64,000 nt of DNA, taken from contig NZ_KB849717.1 of the NCBI RefSeq assembly GCF_000368825.1, positions 300,726 through 364,725 of the forward strand. The letters run 5' to 3'. This DNA is from Acinetobacter ursingii DSM 16037 = CIP 107286. Its GTDB lineage: Bacteria; Pseudomonadota; Gammaproteobacteria; Pseudomonadales; Moraxellaceae. Each line of letters starts with the position of its first letter. The stretch's first letter is position 1. Below, one piece after another: positions 46,763-55,407 of this stretch. The position numbers and the translations under genes were made by a program. The notes beneath the pieces were generated by a model. The model was not told the DNA's origin. It did no database searches and worked only from the letters and a program-made list of their open reading frames with translations.

Positions 46763-48419
46763 TTCGATCTACCTCAGGAGTTTTACCGCGAATCAACGAT
46801 TCTGGATGTTGTTCAATATAATCTGACATTAATTGTAAAGATGCTGCTGCACGAGTCATTTGCTGTAAAGCTCGGCGAACGTCTTGTTGCATTGGCGCAT
46901 CGCTAGAGAGAATAGATTGGGTCGAACGTAAAGTCCCACGTACATCATTCAAGGTAGATTGTAATTCTGGCGCAACTTTGCCATCTAACTGTTGAACCAG
47001 TTGATTGGTTGAGTTAATCGCATTATTCATATTCCCCAGTGTTTTTCGCATATCCTGACCAATTTCTACCAGTGGGAATTTAGTCAATTTATCTGCAATC
47101 TGAGAAATCTGAGCCTGTAATCCTTTTAATTCAGATGGCATGGTTGGAACTTCAAAGCGACCACTCGGCAATACTTTTACGGATGCAGGCTTAGCCTTAG
47201 GGAACAGATCGAAAGCAATATAATTTTGACCTGTGATTAAATTACCTGTTCGCATTTGTGCTCGCCAACCATTTTGCACAAAACGTTTAAAAATCTCTCC
47301 ATCAGGATCCATCTCCTGACCATGCGTTAAACGGGATGGATAAACCACGCCTTCAGCACGCATACGTACATGTGTATAATTGTGATCAAACTCAGCATTG
47401 ATCGCTTTAATTTCTCCGACATCAATCCCCATAAAGTCAATTGGCGCACCTGCACTTAAACCACGTAACGACTGATCAAAATACATGACAATATTAATCG
47501 CTTTACCATCAGGATCTTTTAAAGCCTCTGTTTTAGAGTCCCATAGATTAAAGTGACTCGAATTCTGAGCAATCGGCGCATCAGAATTATCAGGGTATCC
47601 AAATGCAATACCACCCGCCACGATACTTGCCAAAGACTGCGTATCCAGATTAAATCCAGATGCATTTAAACTCACATCAATCCCACTGGCCTGCCAAAAA
47701 CGCGCATCTTGCGTGACAAATTTGTCGTAAGGTGAACGAATAAAGGTTTGTAGCTCAACATGCTGACCATCTTTAGCCAAATTATACGCAGTAATTTGAC
47801 CAACATTGATCCGTCGATAATAAATAGGAGATCCAATATCTAACGATCCCAAATCTTTTGCTTTTAAGAAAAATCTTTTACCTGGTACATCCGAGGTCAC
47901 GACAGGTGGGACTTCCAATCCGTTAAATTCTTCTTTTTTTTCCTTTGCTTTTCCGCCATCGACGCCAATATATGAGCCAGAAAATAAAGTATCTATGCCT
48001 GAAATACCACTGGTTCCTACTCTAGGGCGCACCACCCAAAATCGCGAATCTTTCGCTGCAAAATTACTGGCATCTTTGCGTAATTCGATTTTGGCAATAA
48101 CGTGTGAGCGATCATCCGACAGTACAATTTCACGAACCAATCCGATATCTACTTGCCGATATTTAACAGTCGTCTTGCCAGCCACCAATCCTTCAGCCGT
48201 TCGAAATGAAACATAAATCGTCGGCCCGATTGCAAGAATAGATTTGATTGCCAAAGACAGCCCAATTAATAAGGCAATAAACGGAATCAACCAAATTAAT
48301 GCAGGTCGCCATTTGCCCTTTTTTTTCTGAGGCTGTGGCACACGTTGCTCAGTCTGATGATCCGTTTGAGTGGGATCAGCTTCTGCGGGGTTATTCGTTG
48401 TATTATTTTCCGTCATCAT
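46752..48419 (-). CDS. pqiB: PqiB MCE-domain protein
   Basis: Envelope-spanning MCE protein of 555 residues. One membrane helix near residue 40-60 (ALIWLIPFIALLIGLSLAI) is followed by three MCE repeats (ISFRTAEGLV-like YVSFRTAEGLVAGKTTVKYR, then VPGKRFFLKAKDLGSLDIGS and IVMYFDQSLRGLSAGAPIDF). The C-terminal coiled coil from about residue 430 forms the needle in PqiB. Mutants in E. coli are paraquat-sensitive only in some contexts; lipid trafficking is the current model. It lies between pqiA and pqiC. Confidence 0.95.
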   Translation of the reverse strand: MMTENNTTNNPAEADPTQTDHQTEQRVPQPQKKKGKWRPALIWLIPFIALLIGLSLAIKSILAIGPTIYVSFRTAEGLVAGKTTVKYRQVDIGLVREIVLSDDRSHVIAKIELRKDASNFAAKDSRFWVVRPRVGTSGISGIDTLFSGSYIGVDGGKAKEKKEEFNGLEVPPVVTSDVPGKRFFLKAKDLGSLDIGSPIYYRRINVGQITAYNLAKDGQHVELQTFIRSPYDKFVTQDARFWQASGIDVSLNASGFNLDTQSLASIVAGGIAFGYPDNSDAPIAQNSSHFNLWDSKTEALKDPDGKAINIVMYFDQSLRGLSAGAPIDFMGIDVGEIKAINAEFDHNYTHVRMRAEGVVYPSRLTHGQEMDPDGEIFKRFVQNGWRAQMRTGNLITGQNYIAFDLFPKAKPASVKVLPSGRFEVPTMPSELKGLQAQISQIADKLTKFPLVEIGQDMRKTLGNMNNAINSTNQLVQQLDGKVAPELQSTLNDVRGTLRSTQSILSSDAPMQQDVRRALQQMTRAAASLQLMSDYIEQHPESLIRGKTPEVDRNEK

Positions 48420-48430
48420 GCATGTTCTTT

Positions 48431-49234
48431 TTAACGAGGCTGAAAAAAATCATTTTTAGATGGCAAATGATTGACCTGATTCACCATGTTGTTTTTTGAA
48501 GCATTGGTTGAGGTATTTATTCGCTGTTGGGATAAATAATAATTATCCCAAATAATACGTGGGTCAAAACTCATTGAAGCAAACATGGTCAATACCACCA
48601 CTGCACCAAAAGCCACGGCACCAGGCCCTGCCAAAATCGTGGCCAATGATTGAATTTGTATCAGCGCGGTTAGTAAGGCCACAACAAATACATCTATCAT
48701 GGACCAGCGCCCCACAAACTCCACAATACGATATAACACGCTGCAATGTGAAGGTAATATAGTCCATTGCGCAGTAGATTGCATTCGCACCACAAAAACC
48801 AGAAAGTATAAAATTAGCAACTTGACCATGGGAATAAAAATACTGGCCGTAAAAATCACGGCTGCCACAAAATAATCACCGCTTTGCCAGAAGTAAATGA
48901 CCCCACTCATAATGGTATCTTGCTGATGTCCCAATAATGAATCGGTAATGGTCATTGGCAATACATTTGCTGGAATATATAAAATCGTCGCAGCAATCAC
49001 CAATGCCAAGGTGCGGCTTTGACTATGATCTTTACGAACATGCAATGCACTCTTACATCGAATGCAATATTGAGTTTGATCCGTGTGGTGACTTTGTGGA
49101 TTCACCAGACCACAACAATGACATGCCACTAGTCCGAGATCAACCGCTCTTGGATTCACTCGATGAATACGGGCATCATCGGCAACATCGCTTGTTTGAT
49201 GCACTTGTTCCCCGATGTGTTTGATTTTTTTCAT
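48431..49234 (-). CDS. pqiA: PqiA domain membrane protein, second half
   Basis: 267 residues with one PqiA domain: a zinc-ribbon ACHCCGLVN and CIRCKSALHV near the N-terminus, then about four membrane helices. IVEFVGRWSMIDVFVVALL is a PqiA mark. E. coli PqiA is one chain of about 417 residues with two such domains; here the two domains are separate genes. ATG 49234 overlaps the preceding stop by four bases (ATGA). A GTG at 49243 is the alternative start. Confidence 0.9.
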   Translation of the reverse strand: MKKIKHIGEQVHQTSDVADDARIHRVNPRAVDLGLVACHCCGLVNPQSHHTDQTQYCIRCKSALHVRKDHSQSRTLALVIAATILYIPANVLPMTITDSLLGHQQDTIMSGVIYFWQSGDYFVAAVIFTASIFIPMVKLLILYFLVFVVRMQSTAQWTILPSHCSVLYRIVEFVGRWSMIDVFVVALLTALIQIQSLATILAGPGAVAFGAVVVLTMFASMSFDPRIIWDNYYLSQQRINTSTNASKNNMVNQVNHLPSKNDFFQPR

Positions 49235-49911
49235 GGTTGGCACCGATCAACTTCATCCCAAATATCTTGGACTTTAACTGACGCGATATAAACCAATAAT
49301 AGGCTCAATATTGCAAATGCCCATAAAGCAATCCCAGGAATCACCACCACCATTCCCACTAATTTCACCAAAGTGACCAGTACACCAATTAAAAAAACTT
49401 CGACCATGCCCCATGTTCGAAATACATAGATTATTCTTAACGCAGGGATCAAGTATTTGGGTCTGGTTTTAAAAACACTGACTGATGCAAAGATATAAGC
49501 CAGTAACAATAAATCTGTGAGTGGAACAATAAATGTGGTAATTAAAATAAGCACCCCGACAAAAGCTCGATCAATATGAAACATCATCAAGGCTGCCCCC
49601 AACAATGTGGTTTGGGAAACATTGCCATTGAGCTCAACACTTACGATGGGAAAACTATTGGCGACAATAAAAATAATTAATGCGGTTATCACCAGCGCCA
49701 AAAGCGTATTAAATGGTTTAACTTGCCGATAAAGTTCTGCACCACAACAATGACAATACGCACGTTCGCCACGTCCCAGTTTCACTTTTTGATAAATTGC
49801 ATCGCATTCTTCACAACAACATAAGTTACGCTGTGACACATCACGAGATGAATTTGAACGACTCTGATCTAACTCAGTCAAAAATGAATCCTGTGATGAA
49901 GGTTGACTCAT
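49231..49911 (-). CDS. pqiA: PqiA domain membrane protein, first half
   Basis: 226 residues with one PqiA domain: zinc-ribbon pairs CCEECDAIY and YCHCCGAELY, then four membrane helices. IIYVFRTWGMVEVFLIGVLV is the family mark. It is the first gene of the operon pqiA, pqiA, pqiB, pqiC, all on the minus strand with overlaps. Together they should span the envelope and move lipids. The upstream region to 50154 carries no evident terminator for the next gene. Confidence 0.9.
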   Translation of the reverse strand: MSQPSSQDSFLTELDQSRSNSSRDVSQRNLCCCEECDAIYQKVKLGRGERAYCHCCGAELYRQVKPFNTLLALVITALIIFIVANSFPIVSVELNGNVSQTTLLGAALMMFHIDRAFVGVLILITTFIVPLTDLLLLAYIFASVSVFKTRPKYLIPALRIIYVFRTWGMVEVFLIGVLVTLVKLVGMVVVIPGIALWAFAILSLLLVYIASVKVQDIWDEVDRCQP

Positions 49912-50154
49912 AATGTATCAAGACTCTTTTATTGTTAATTTTTTCGATAATAAGATTGCATTTCAATCGATAAACAACGTACCAACAGATGAGAAATACT
50001 TCAAAATTTTCCTAGATCAGAGCAATCACTGAGCTGTGATAGGATCATTTTTAAATGCTCAAACCTTTCTAACAAGTCCAGCTCATCATCATTTTATATA
50101 TCATCCTCAATGCGCAAGCAATCATAGATCTGTTTCAGACTACATTGAATTTTG

Positions 50155-50829
50155 TTATTTTGAAAAAGCTAAAAACCCTTGGTAATTTAAAATTTGGGTA
50201 AATCGTGCCACTTGATCGAATTCGGCCTGTTCGAGCAATTCAAACGTTTGCTCATCCGTTAACGCATAGAAATCATCTGCAAGCCGTTTTAACATGGCAG
50301 TCGTTTGAGTTTGTGTCAGTCCATTACTTTCACAGATATTTTTTAAAGCACGTTGTTGGGGTTCTGAAGAAATTTCAGTTAAGTCAAAAGTAATAAATAA
50401 ACCTTCTGTTTTGAGCCGTTTTTGAATAGCTAGTAAAAATTTCAACTTTTGAGGGAATGCAACAAAATGCGTCACTAAAATAGAAAGCGCGGCATCAAAA
50501 CTCACGATATTTTCTAATTCATGTACATCACCCAAGTGAAAATCAACACGATGATCAACATTCAAATCTTGGAGAGAGGTTCGCGCTTTATCTAACATAG
50601 CGGCTGATAAATCGGTTGCGGTGAAGTGCCAATTGGGGAAAGTTTGTAATAAGTAACCAAGTTCATAACCCGTTCCGCAACCTACTACTAAAATATGCGC
50701 AGACTCAGGCAAATAAGTTTTTAACAATGCTTGTATTTGTTGATGAACCACCTCATATCCGGGGATCAATTTACGAATATGTTGATCGTAACCTTCTACC
50801 ACTTGCTGTGAACTAAAATCTTTTGCCAT
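50155..50829 (-). CDS. class I SAM-dependent methyltransferase
   Basis: 224 residues. SAM-binding motif I is ILVVGCGTGYELGYLLQTFP, with TATDLSAAMLDKA as motif II. The substrate is unknown. GGGATAAATCATT before the ATG gives a good ribosome binding site. It has no close functional neighbour. The palindromic repeat copy C lies between it and the next gene upstream. Confidence 0.88.
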   Translation of the reverse strand: MAKDFSSQQVVEGYDQHIRKLIPGYEVVHQQIQALLKTYLPESAHILVVGCGTGYELGYLLQTFPNWHFTATDLSAAMLDKARTSLQDLNVDHRVDFHLGDVHELENIVSFDAALSILVTHFVAFPQKLKFLLAIQKRLKTEGLFITFDLTEISSEPQQRALKNICESNGLTQTQTTAMLKRLADDFYALTDEQTFELLEQAEFDQVARFTQILNYQGFLAFSK

Positions 50830-50872
50830 AATGATTTATCCCTTTTTTATATCTCGATCAATGCCTTATCAA

Positions 50873-50952
50873 CAGATTTATTTCATCTTTGTTTTTATTT
50901 CACAATCGGAGAAAAAATAAAGATGATCTACGCTGTTATGAAAAAATCTAAT
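50873..50952 (+). repeat. palindromic intergenic repeat, copy C
   Basis: Begins CAGATTTATTTCATC and ends ATGAAAAAATCTAA. The central part TTTTTATTTCACAATCGGAG then AAAAAATAAAGATGA aligns with copy B. The outer arms differ from copy B in sequence but keep pairing, AGATTT with AAATCT instead of AGACTTC with GAAGTCT. It lies six bases past the DUF2520 gene stop. Confidence 0.75.
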
Positions 50953-50957
50953 CGAGT

Positions 50958-51734
50958 TTAAATATGATGTCTGGTGATAATCGCTTGACTTAAAAGCTGA
51001 TAGATTTCTTTTAGATCAGGACGACTAGCCTGTTCGAGTAAATGCTGATGCATTTGCAAAATATTATGATCCTCTCGAAGTGCAGGCCCTGTTTGAACTT
51101 GAACAGGGTCATATTGAGTCGCTTTTTTTGCTGTTTCCAAGATTAAAGGATAAAGCAATGAAAAATCGACCTGTTGCTGATCTACGACTTGCTTGGCCAT
51201 ATCGTAGCAATAATTACTAAAATTACAGGCAAACACCGCTGCCAAATGTAAACTTAGACGCTGAGATGATGAATAATGATAAACGTGTTTGCTTAGGCTA
51301 TTTGCTAATTGATTTAGAATTTCTAGCGTCTGTGGTTGTTTTGCCTCTATAAACAAAGGAGTTTCAGCCCAATCAATTTCACGTTCAAAACTAAAAGTTT
51401 GCAGCGGATAAAATACCCCTGCATTTGGATGTATATCTGATAATACGCTGAGGTCGGTGCTTCCTGAAGTATGCACAATTAAAACATCTGGCAACTGTAA
51501 ATGAATCTCATGAATCACAGATGCAATAGCCTGATCACTCACTGCGAGAACAACTAAATCTATTTCTGAATTAAATTGTTTTATATCATTAACCGCTTGT
51601 GCTCCAACTTGATTAGCAAGCTTTTTTGCGTGTTCGAGATTACGACTCATGATTTGAACAATTTGATGCTGGGATGAAAATGTTTTGGCCAAATGTGTTG
51701 CCACTTTGCCTGAACCCACAAAACTAATCCGCAT
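50958..51734 (-). CDS. Rossmann-like and DUF2520 domain-containing protein
   Basis: 258 residues. The N-terminal Rossmann motif is ISFVGSGKVATHLAKTF, with a VVLAVSDQAIASVI segment like NADP-binding ketopantoate or pyrroline reductases. The C-terminal DUF2520 part has SSSQRLSLHLAAVFACNFSN and GPALREDHNI. It is a putative oxidoreductase of unknown substrate. Confidence 0.88.
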   Translation of the reverse strand: MRISFVGSGKVATHLAKTFSSQHQIVQIMSRNLEHAKKLANQVGAQAVNDIKQFNSEIDLVVLAVSDQAIASVIHEIHLQLPDVLIVHTSGSTDLSVLSDIHPNAGVFYPLQTFSFEREIDWAETPLFIEAKQPQTLEILNQLANSLSKHVYHYSSSQRLSLHLAAVFACNFSNYCYDMAKQVVDQQQVDFSLLYPLILETAKKATQYDPVQVQTGPALREDHNILQMHQHLLEQASRPDLKEIYQLLSQAIITRHHI

Positions 51735-51775
51735 AACTCAACCCATTGATCGCAATAGGCTTAAGCATGCCAATA

Positions 51776-51808
51776 AACAAAGGGCGAATCAATCGCCCTT
51801 TACCTGTA
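51776..51808 (-). terminator. rho-independent terminator after the LprI-like gene
   Basis: AAAGGGCGA pairs with TCGCCCTTT around five bases. The minus strand continues GTTTATT. It lies 21 bases past the stop. Confidence 0.82.
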
Positions 51809-51828
51809 TCAATTTAAAAGATGCAAAA

Positions 51829-52848
51829 TTAGTTAAATACGTTATTTAAATAGACAATACGTTCAATGGTTCGCTGATTAAAACATTTGGTGTATTGCAT
51901 TTCTGTATTTTGATCGTTCAAAGCCTGATCCCAGTAATCCGATTGTTTTTGATAAGTTTCCTTTTCTTTTTCAGGAATTTCATGGGCAGACTTTTGTGCA
52001 AGAACTTTACAATCAATATCACGTTTTTCAAACCAGTCCGTTTGATCTTGTTTAAGTTGTTCTCGCTGTTCCTCAGTCAAATTGTCCCAAGTTTGATTTA
52101 AACGTTCTACCTGTTTCTGTTTTTCAGCATCCAGCTCTTTTTTTCGGATATCCATCGCTTGTTTTGCCAGATTATATTGAGCAGCTTCTTTCTGATCATT
52201 ATCCTGAATCATAGATTGATATTGTTTATTTTTTTCTATATAACTTTCAAATAAAACTGCTTGCTCAGTGATAAAAGCAACGCCCTCTAATATCTCTTTT
52301 TGATTTTGAACACTTAAACTTATGCCTTCTTTATCAGTCTTGGTAATGTCATATAATAAATTACCACGCAATTCATCATTCGTTACTGACAACCCTGATT
52401 CATTATTATCCAGATAATCTTTTACAGTGGCATAGCCATCTCCTTCATTATTCTCAATGTAGGCTTGATAGGCATTTTCTGCACGTTGCATTAAACCTTT
52501 TGGAAAATGCACCACCAATTGGCTTTCACAGTTGAGCTCGGTTGCTGTTTTAGGATCTTCTGTCAAAGTTCGAATGGTTTTAATTTCAAATCGAAGTCCT
52601 TTATTAATCTTTTCTAACAGAGTACGGTCAGCTTCATAATATCCTGAGGATTGACGCAAACTTTTTTCAAGAGCTTTAATATATTCAGACTTTAAATAAT
52701 CCTGTATTTGATTAAGATTATCCTGATTAGTACAACTAAAATCTGCAACATCCTGAGCCTGATTCTCAGTTTTCTTATTTTTAAAGTAGTCACAGCCACT
52801 AAATAAAATTGCAGTTGATAAAGTTGTTAAAATGATAAATTTTTTCAT
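51829..52848 (-). CDS. lipoprotein with a C-terminal LprI/DUF1311-like domain
   Basis: Lipoprotein of 339 residues with lipobox LFSGC at about residue 19. The first 200 residues are charged and helical. From about residue 240, LNQTWDNLTEEQREQLKQDQ then DWFEKRDIDCKVLAQKSA and CFNQRTIERIVYL resemble the LprI (lysozyme-inhibitor-like, DUF1311) family with its paired cysteines. A lysozyme-inhibitor role is possible but unproven. It has its own terminator. Confidence 0.75.
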   Translation of the reverse strand: MKKFIILTTLSTAILFSGCDYFKNKKTENQAQDVADFSCTNQDNLNQIQDYLKSEYIKALEKSLRQSSGYYEADRTLLEKINKGLRFEIKTIRTLTEDPKTATELNCESQLVVHFPKGLMQRAENAYQAYIENNEGDGYATVKDYLDNNESGLSVTNDELRGNLLYDITKTDKEGISLSVQNQKEILEGVAFITEQAVLFESYIEKNKQYQSMIQDNDQKEAAQYNLAKQAMDIRKKELDAEKQKQVERLNQTWDNLTEEQREQLKQDQTDWFEKRDIDCKVLAQKSAHEIPEKEKETYQKQSDYWDQALNDQNTEMQYTKCFNQRTIERIVYLNNVFN

Positions 52849-52949
52849 CGCTTTCCACTAATTGTTTGTCGTTATTTATAGCGGGCATATTTTAATCATC
52901 TTTATCACTAAAAATCGAGTTTTTATTCTATTTTTATTTATTCATACAA

Positions 52950-52986
52950 TAAAAAACTCGGCTATGATTTTACCGAGTTTTTTTAA
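52950..52986 (-). terminator. rho-independent terminator after pyrC'
   Basis: AAAAACTCGG pairs with CCGAGTTTTT around 11 bases, with A and T runs on both sides. Confidence 0.92.
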
Positions 52987-52999
52987 GATTGTTTAAAAT

Positions 53000-54235
53000 T
53001 TAAATTAAGAACGTCTGTACTACTTTTCCAGTCAAAGTCTGATTTAAAAGTGGTGTATTTTTACCACTAGACAGAATACTTTTCTTTTCCGCCGTCCACG
53101 CTAAATCAGGATCAACTAATACCCAACCTTTTTCAGCCTGCCAACGTTCAAACATGTTAGCCACTTGTGCAGGTGCTATGGTCACTTTCTCTACCCACTC
53201 AAGTGGTTCAAACAATCCTTCTTTGACCAATTGGACACCCAAAGCCACATAGGTATCAAAAGCACTAATCCCCGGTAATGTTTCTGCAAATGGCATCATT
53301 TTCGCCGAACTACTCAACGGTTCATGATGCGTACAAATGGCATCAATTACACCTGATTTTACTGCTTGACGTAATTGTTGTTTATCTTGCTCAGAACGCA
53401 GAGGCGGACGTACATGAGCCAATGAATTAAAACCATCAATTAAGGATTCAGTTAAATGTAACTGATGCATGGCAACATCAGCCGTGACTGGTAAGCCTTT
53501 GGCTTTAGCCGCTTCAATCAGCTCAATGGATTTTCCAGAAGAAATAAGACCAAAATGTGCACGAACGCCTGTAGCTTCAATCATGATGAGGTATTTCGCA
53601 ATCGCAATGGTTTCTGCAATTGCAGGAATCATTGGCAACCCCTGACGTGAAGCGATAAATCCTTCATGCACACAGCCATCTTTGGCAATTTGTGCTTCTT
53701 CTGGATAAAACACTACGGTTAAGCCCAAACCTGCTGCATATTCCAGTGTACGAATCACCACATCATCATCTTCAAAAGATGCATTGGCATTTGACACGGC
53801 GGTACAACCACCCTTTTTAAGTGCCGCCATATTGGCAGGTTGTTTACCCATTAAGCCTTGGGTCTGCGCACCAATAATGTGTAAATGAAACTGTCCATCT
53901 GTCCATGCTTTCTCAATTAAGCCGTGAATCAAGGCCCCATTGTCCTGCACGATTGGTTTAGAATCTGGCGGCGTAATCACGTGCAAAATACCATTTTCAC
54001 GTGCAGCCTTACCTTCGGACTTCAAAGTACCATGCTGTTGTTGACCTGGTTCACGTACACGTGCGCACAAATCTACCATCGTTGGCATCAACCATTTACC
54101 TTGTGCATCGATATTTTCATCAATATGCTCAAGTGATTCAACACGTTTACCATTTTTTAAATAAACAGTTGTAATTAGGTCAATTTTCTCTACAGGATCA
54201 AGTAAACGTACATTTTCAAGTTTAATATTGCTCAT
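53000..54235 (-). CDS. inactive dihydroorotase-like PyrC' (aspartate transcarbamoylase partner)
   Basis: 411-residue dihydroorotase homologue. At the place of the metal-binding DxHxHxR motif it reads VDLCARVREPG, so both histidines are lost. TCTHHEPLSSS-like ICTHHEPLSSSAKMMPF and LPGISAFDTYVALGVQ show family descent. In Pseudomonas such a pseudo-dihydroorotase is needed for the dodecameric aspartate transcarbamoylase made by pyrB. It lies 12 bases after pyrB and has GGGATC before the ATG, so the pair is an operon. A catalytic PyrC must be encoded elsewhere. Confidence 0.93.
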   Translation of the reverse strand: MSNIKLENVRLLDPVEKIDLITTVYLKNGKRVESLEHIDENIDAQGKWLMPTMVDLCARVREPGQQQHGTLKSEGKAARENGILHVITPPDSKPIVQDNGALIHGLIEKAWTDGQFHLHIIGAQTQGLMGKQPANMAALKKGGCTAVSNANASFEDDDVVIRTLEYAAGLGLTVVFYPEEAQIAKDGCVHEGFIASRQGLPMIPAIAETIAIAKYLIMIEATGVRAHFGLISSGKSIELIEAAKAKGLPVTADVAMHQLHLTESLIDGFNSLAHVRPPLRSEQDKQQLRQAVKSGVIDAICTHHEPLSSSAKMMPFAETLPGISAFDTYVALGVQLVKEGLFEPLEWVEKVTIAPAQVANMFERWQAEKGWVLVDPDLAWTAEKKSILSSGKNTPLLNQTLTGKVVQTFLI

Positions 54236-54247
54236 GATGTTGATCCC

Positions 54248-55264
54248 TTATACCGCGACTGCTTCAATTAAACCCTGTTGCTGTAACTGCCCTTGCATTG
54301 TGAGTGCCAGAACCGCCATACGCACCGCAATACCATTGGTCACCTGATGTAAAATCACAGAGCGCGGGCCATCGGCAATACTGGAATCAATCTCAACACC
54401 ACGATTCATTGGCCCCGGATGCATCACAATACAATCTGGTTTCGCCAACGCCAAACGTTCTTGATTCAGTCCATACATACGATAAAATTCTGCTTGAGAA
54501 GACAATGCAGGCGAATCAATTCGTTCATTTTGAATACGTAAAGCGATGATGACATCACAGTCTTTAACGCCTTCATCCATTTTATTGAACAAACGAACAT
54601 GATCACCATATTCACTGAAACCAACTGGCAATAAAGTATTTGGTGCAATCACGCGAATATCTTGACAACCCAATGTCTGCAAAGCCGCAATATCTGAACG
54701 CGCAACACGAGAATGTTTAATATCACCAATAATCGCAACACTAAGTTCTTCAAAAGGTTTATGCGTATCACGACGAATGGTCAGCATATCCAGCATGGCT
54801 TGCGTTGGATGGGCGTGGCGTCCATCGCCTGCATTAATAATCGCTAGATTTGGACAAACATCTTTGGCAATAAAATGTGCCGCACCTGAAGAGGAATGAC
54901 GTACCACAAAGATATCTGCCGCCATCGCCTCCAAGTTCCAGAGCGTATCTCGCAAGGTTTCCCCTTTAGAGGTACTTGAACGTGCAATATCAATATTCAA
55001 CACATTGGCAGACAAGCGTTTCGCTGCCGCCTCAAAAGTAGTACGTGTACGGGTAGAATTTTCAAAAAATAAATTCATCACGGTACGCCCTTCAAGTAAT
55101 GGCGTCGTGATCAATTGATTTTGATCATTTATAAAAGATTGCGCGGTATCGAGAATTTTTGTAAGCGTTTCTTTGGAAAGACCTTCGATGGTCAAAAAGT
55201 GTTTTAAATTGCCCTGCTGATTGAGCTGAATCTGACTCGGTGTATGCAATGCCGCCAAGTGCAT
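54248..55264 (-). CDS. pyrB: aspartate carbamoyltransferase catalytic subunit
   Basis: Condenses carbamoyl phosphate with aspartate in pyrimidine synthesis. 338 residues. The carbamoyl-phosphate loop is [19 protein letters not shown]. Later motifs are [19 protein letters not shown] and [13 protein letters not shown]. The extended N-terminus (about 30 residues more than E. coli PyrB) is typical of the Pseudomonas type that binds PyrC'. AAGGAAT precedes the ATG. Divergent from rlmKL. Confidence 0.96.
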   Translation of the reverse strand: MHLAALHTPSQIQLNQQGNLKHFLTIEGLSKETLTKILDTAQSFINDQNQLITTPLLEGRTVMNLFFENSTRTRTTFEAAAKRLSANVLNIDIARSSTSKGETLRDTLWNLEAMAADIFVVRHSSSGAAHFIAKDVCPNLAIINAGDGRHAHPTQAMLDMLTIRRDTHKPFEELSVAIIGDIKHSRVARSDIAALQTLGCQDIRVIAPNTLLPVGFSEYGDHVRLFNKMDEGVKDCDVIIALRIQNERIDSPALSSQAEFYRMYGLNQERLALAKPDCIVMHPGPMNRGVEIDSSIADGPRSVILHQVTNGIAVRMAVLALTMQGQLQQQGLIEAVAV

Positions 55265-55407
55265 GAGAGATTCCTTAGACGTTAAGTTAAGGCATTATAC
55301 AGATATTTTTCTCAATCGGGCAGTTGAAGTTTTAGGCAAATGAACAAGTTTTCCCCTTGAAAATACGCTAAAATAACCGATTGCTTTAGCTGCTCCTGGA
55401 AAATTGA

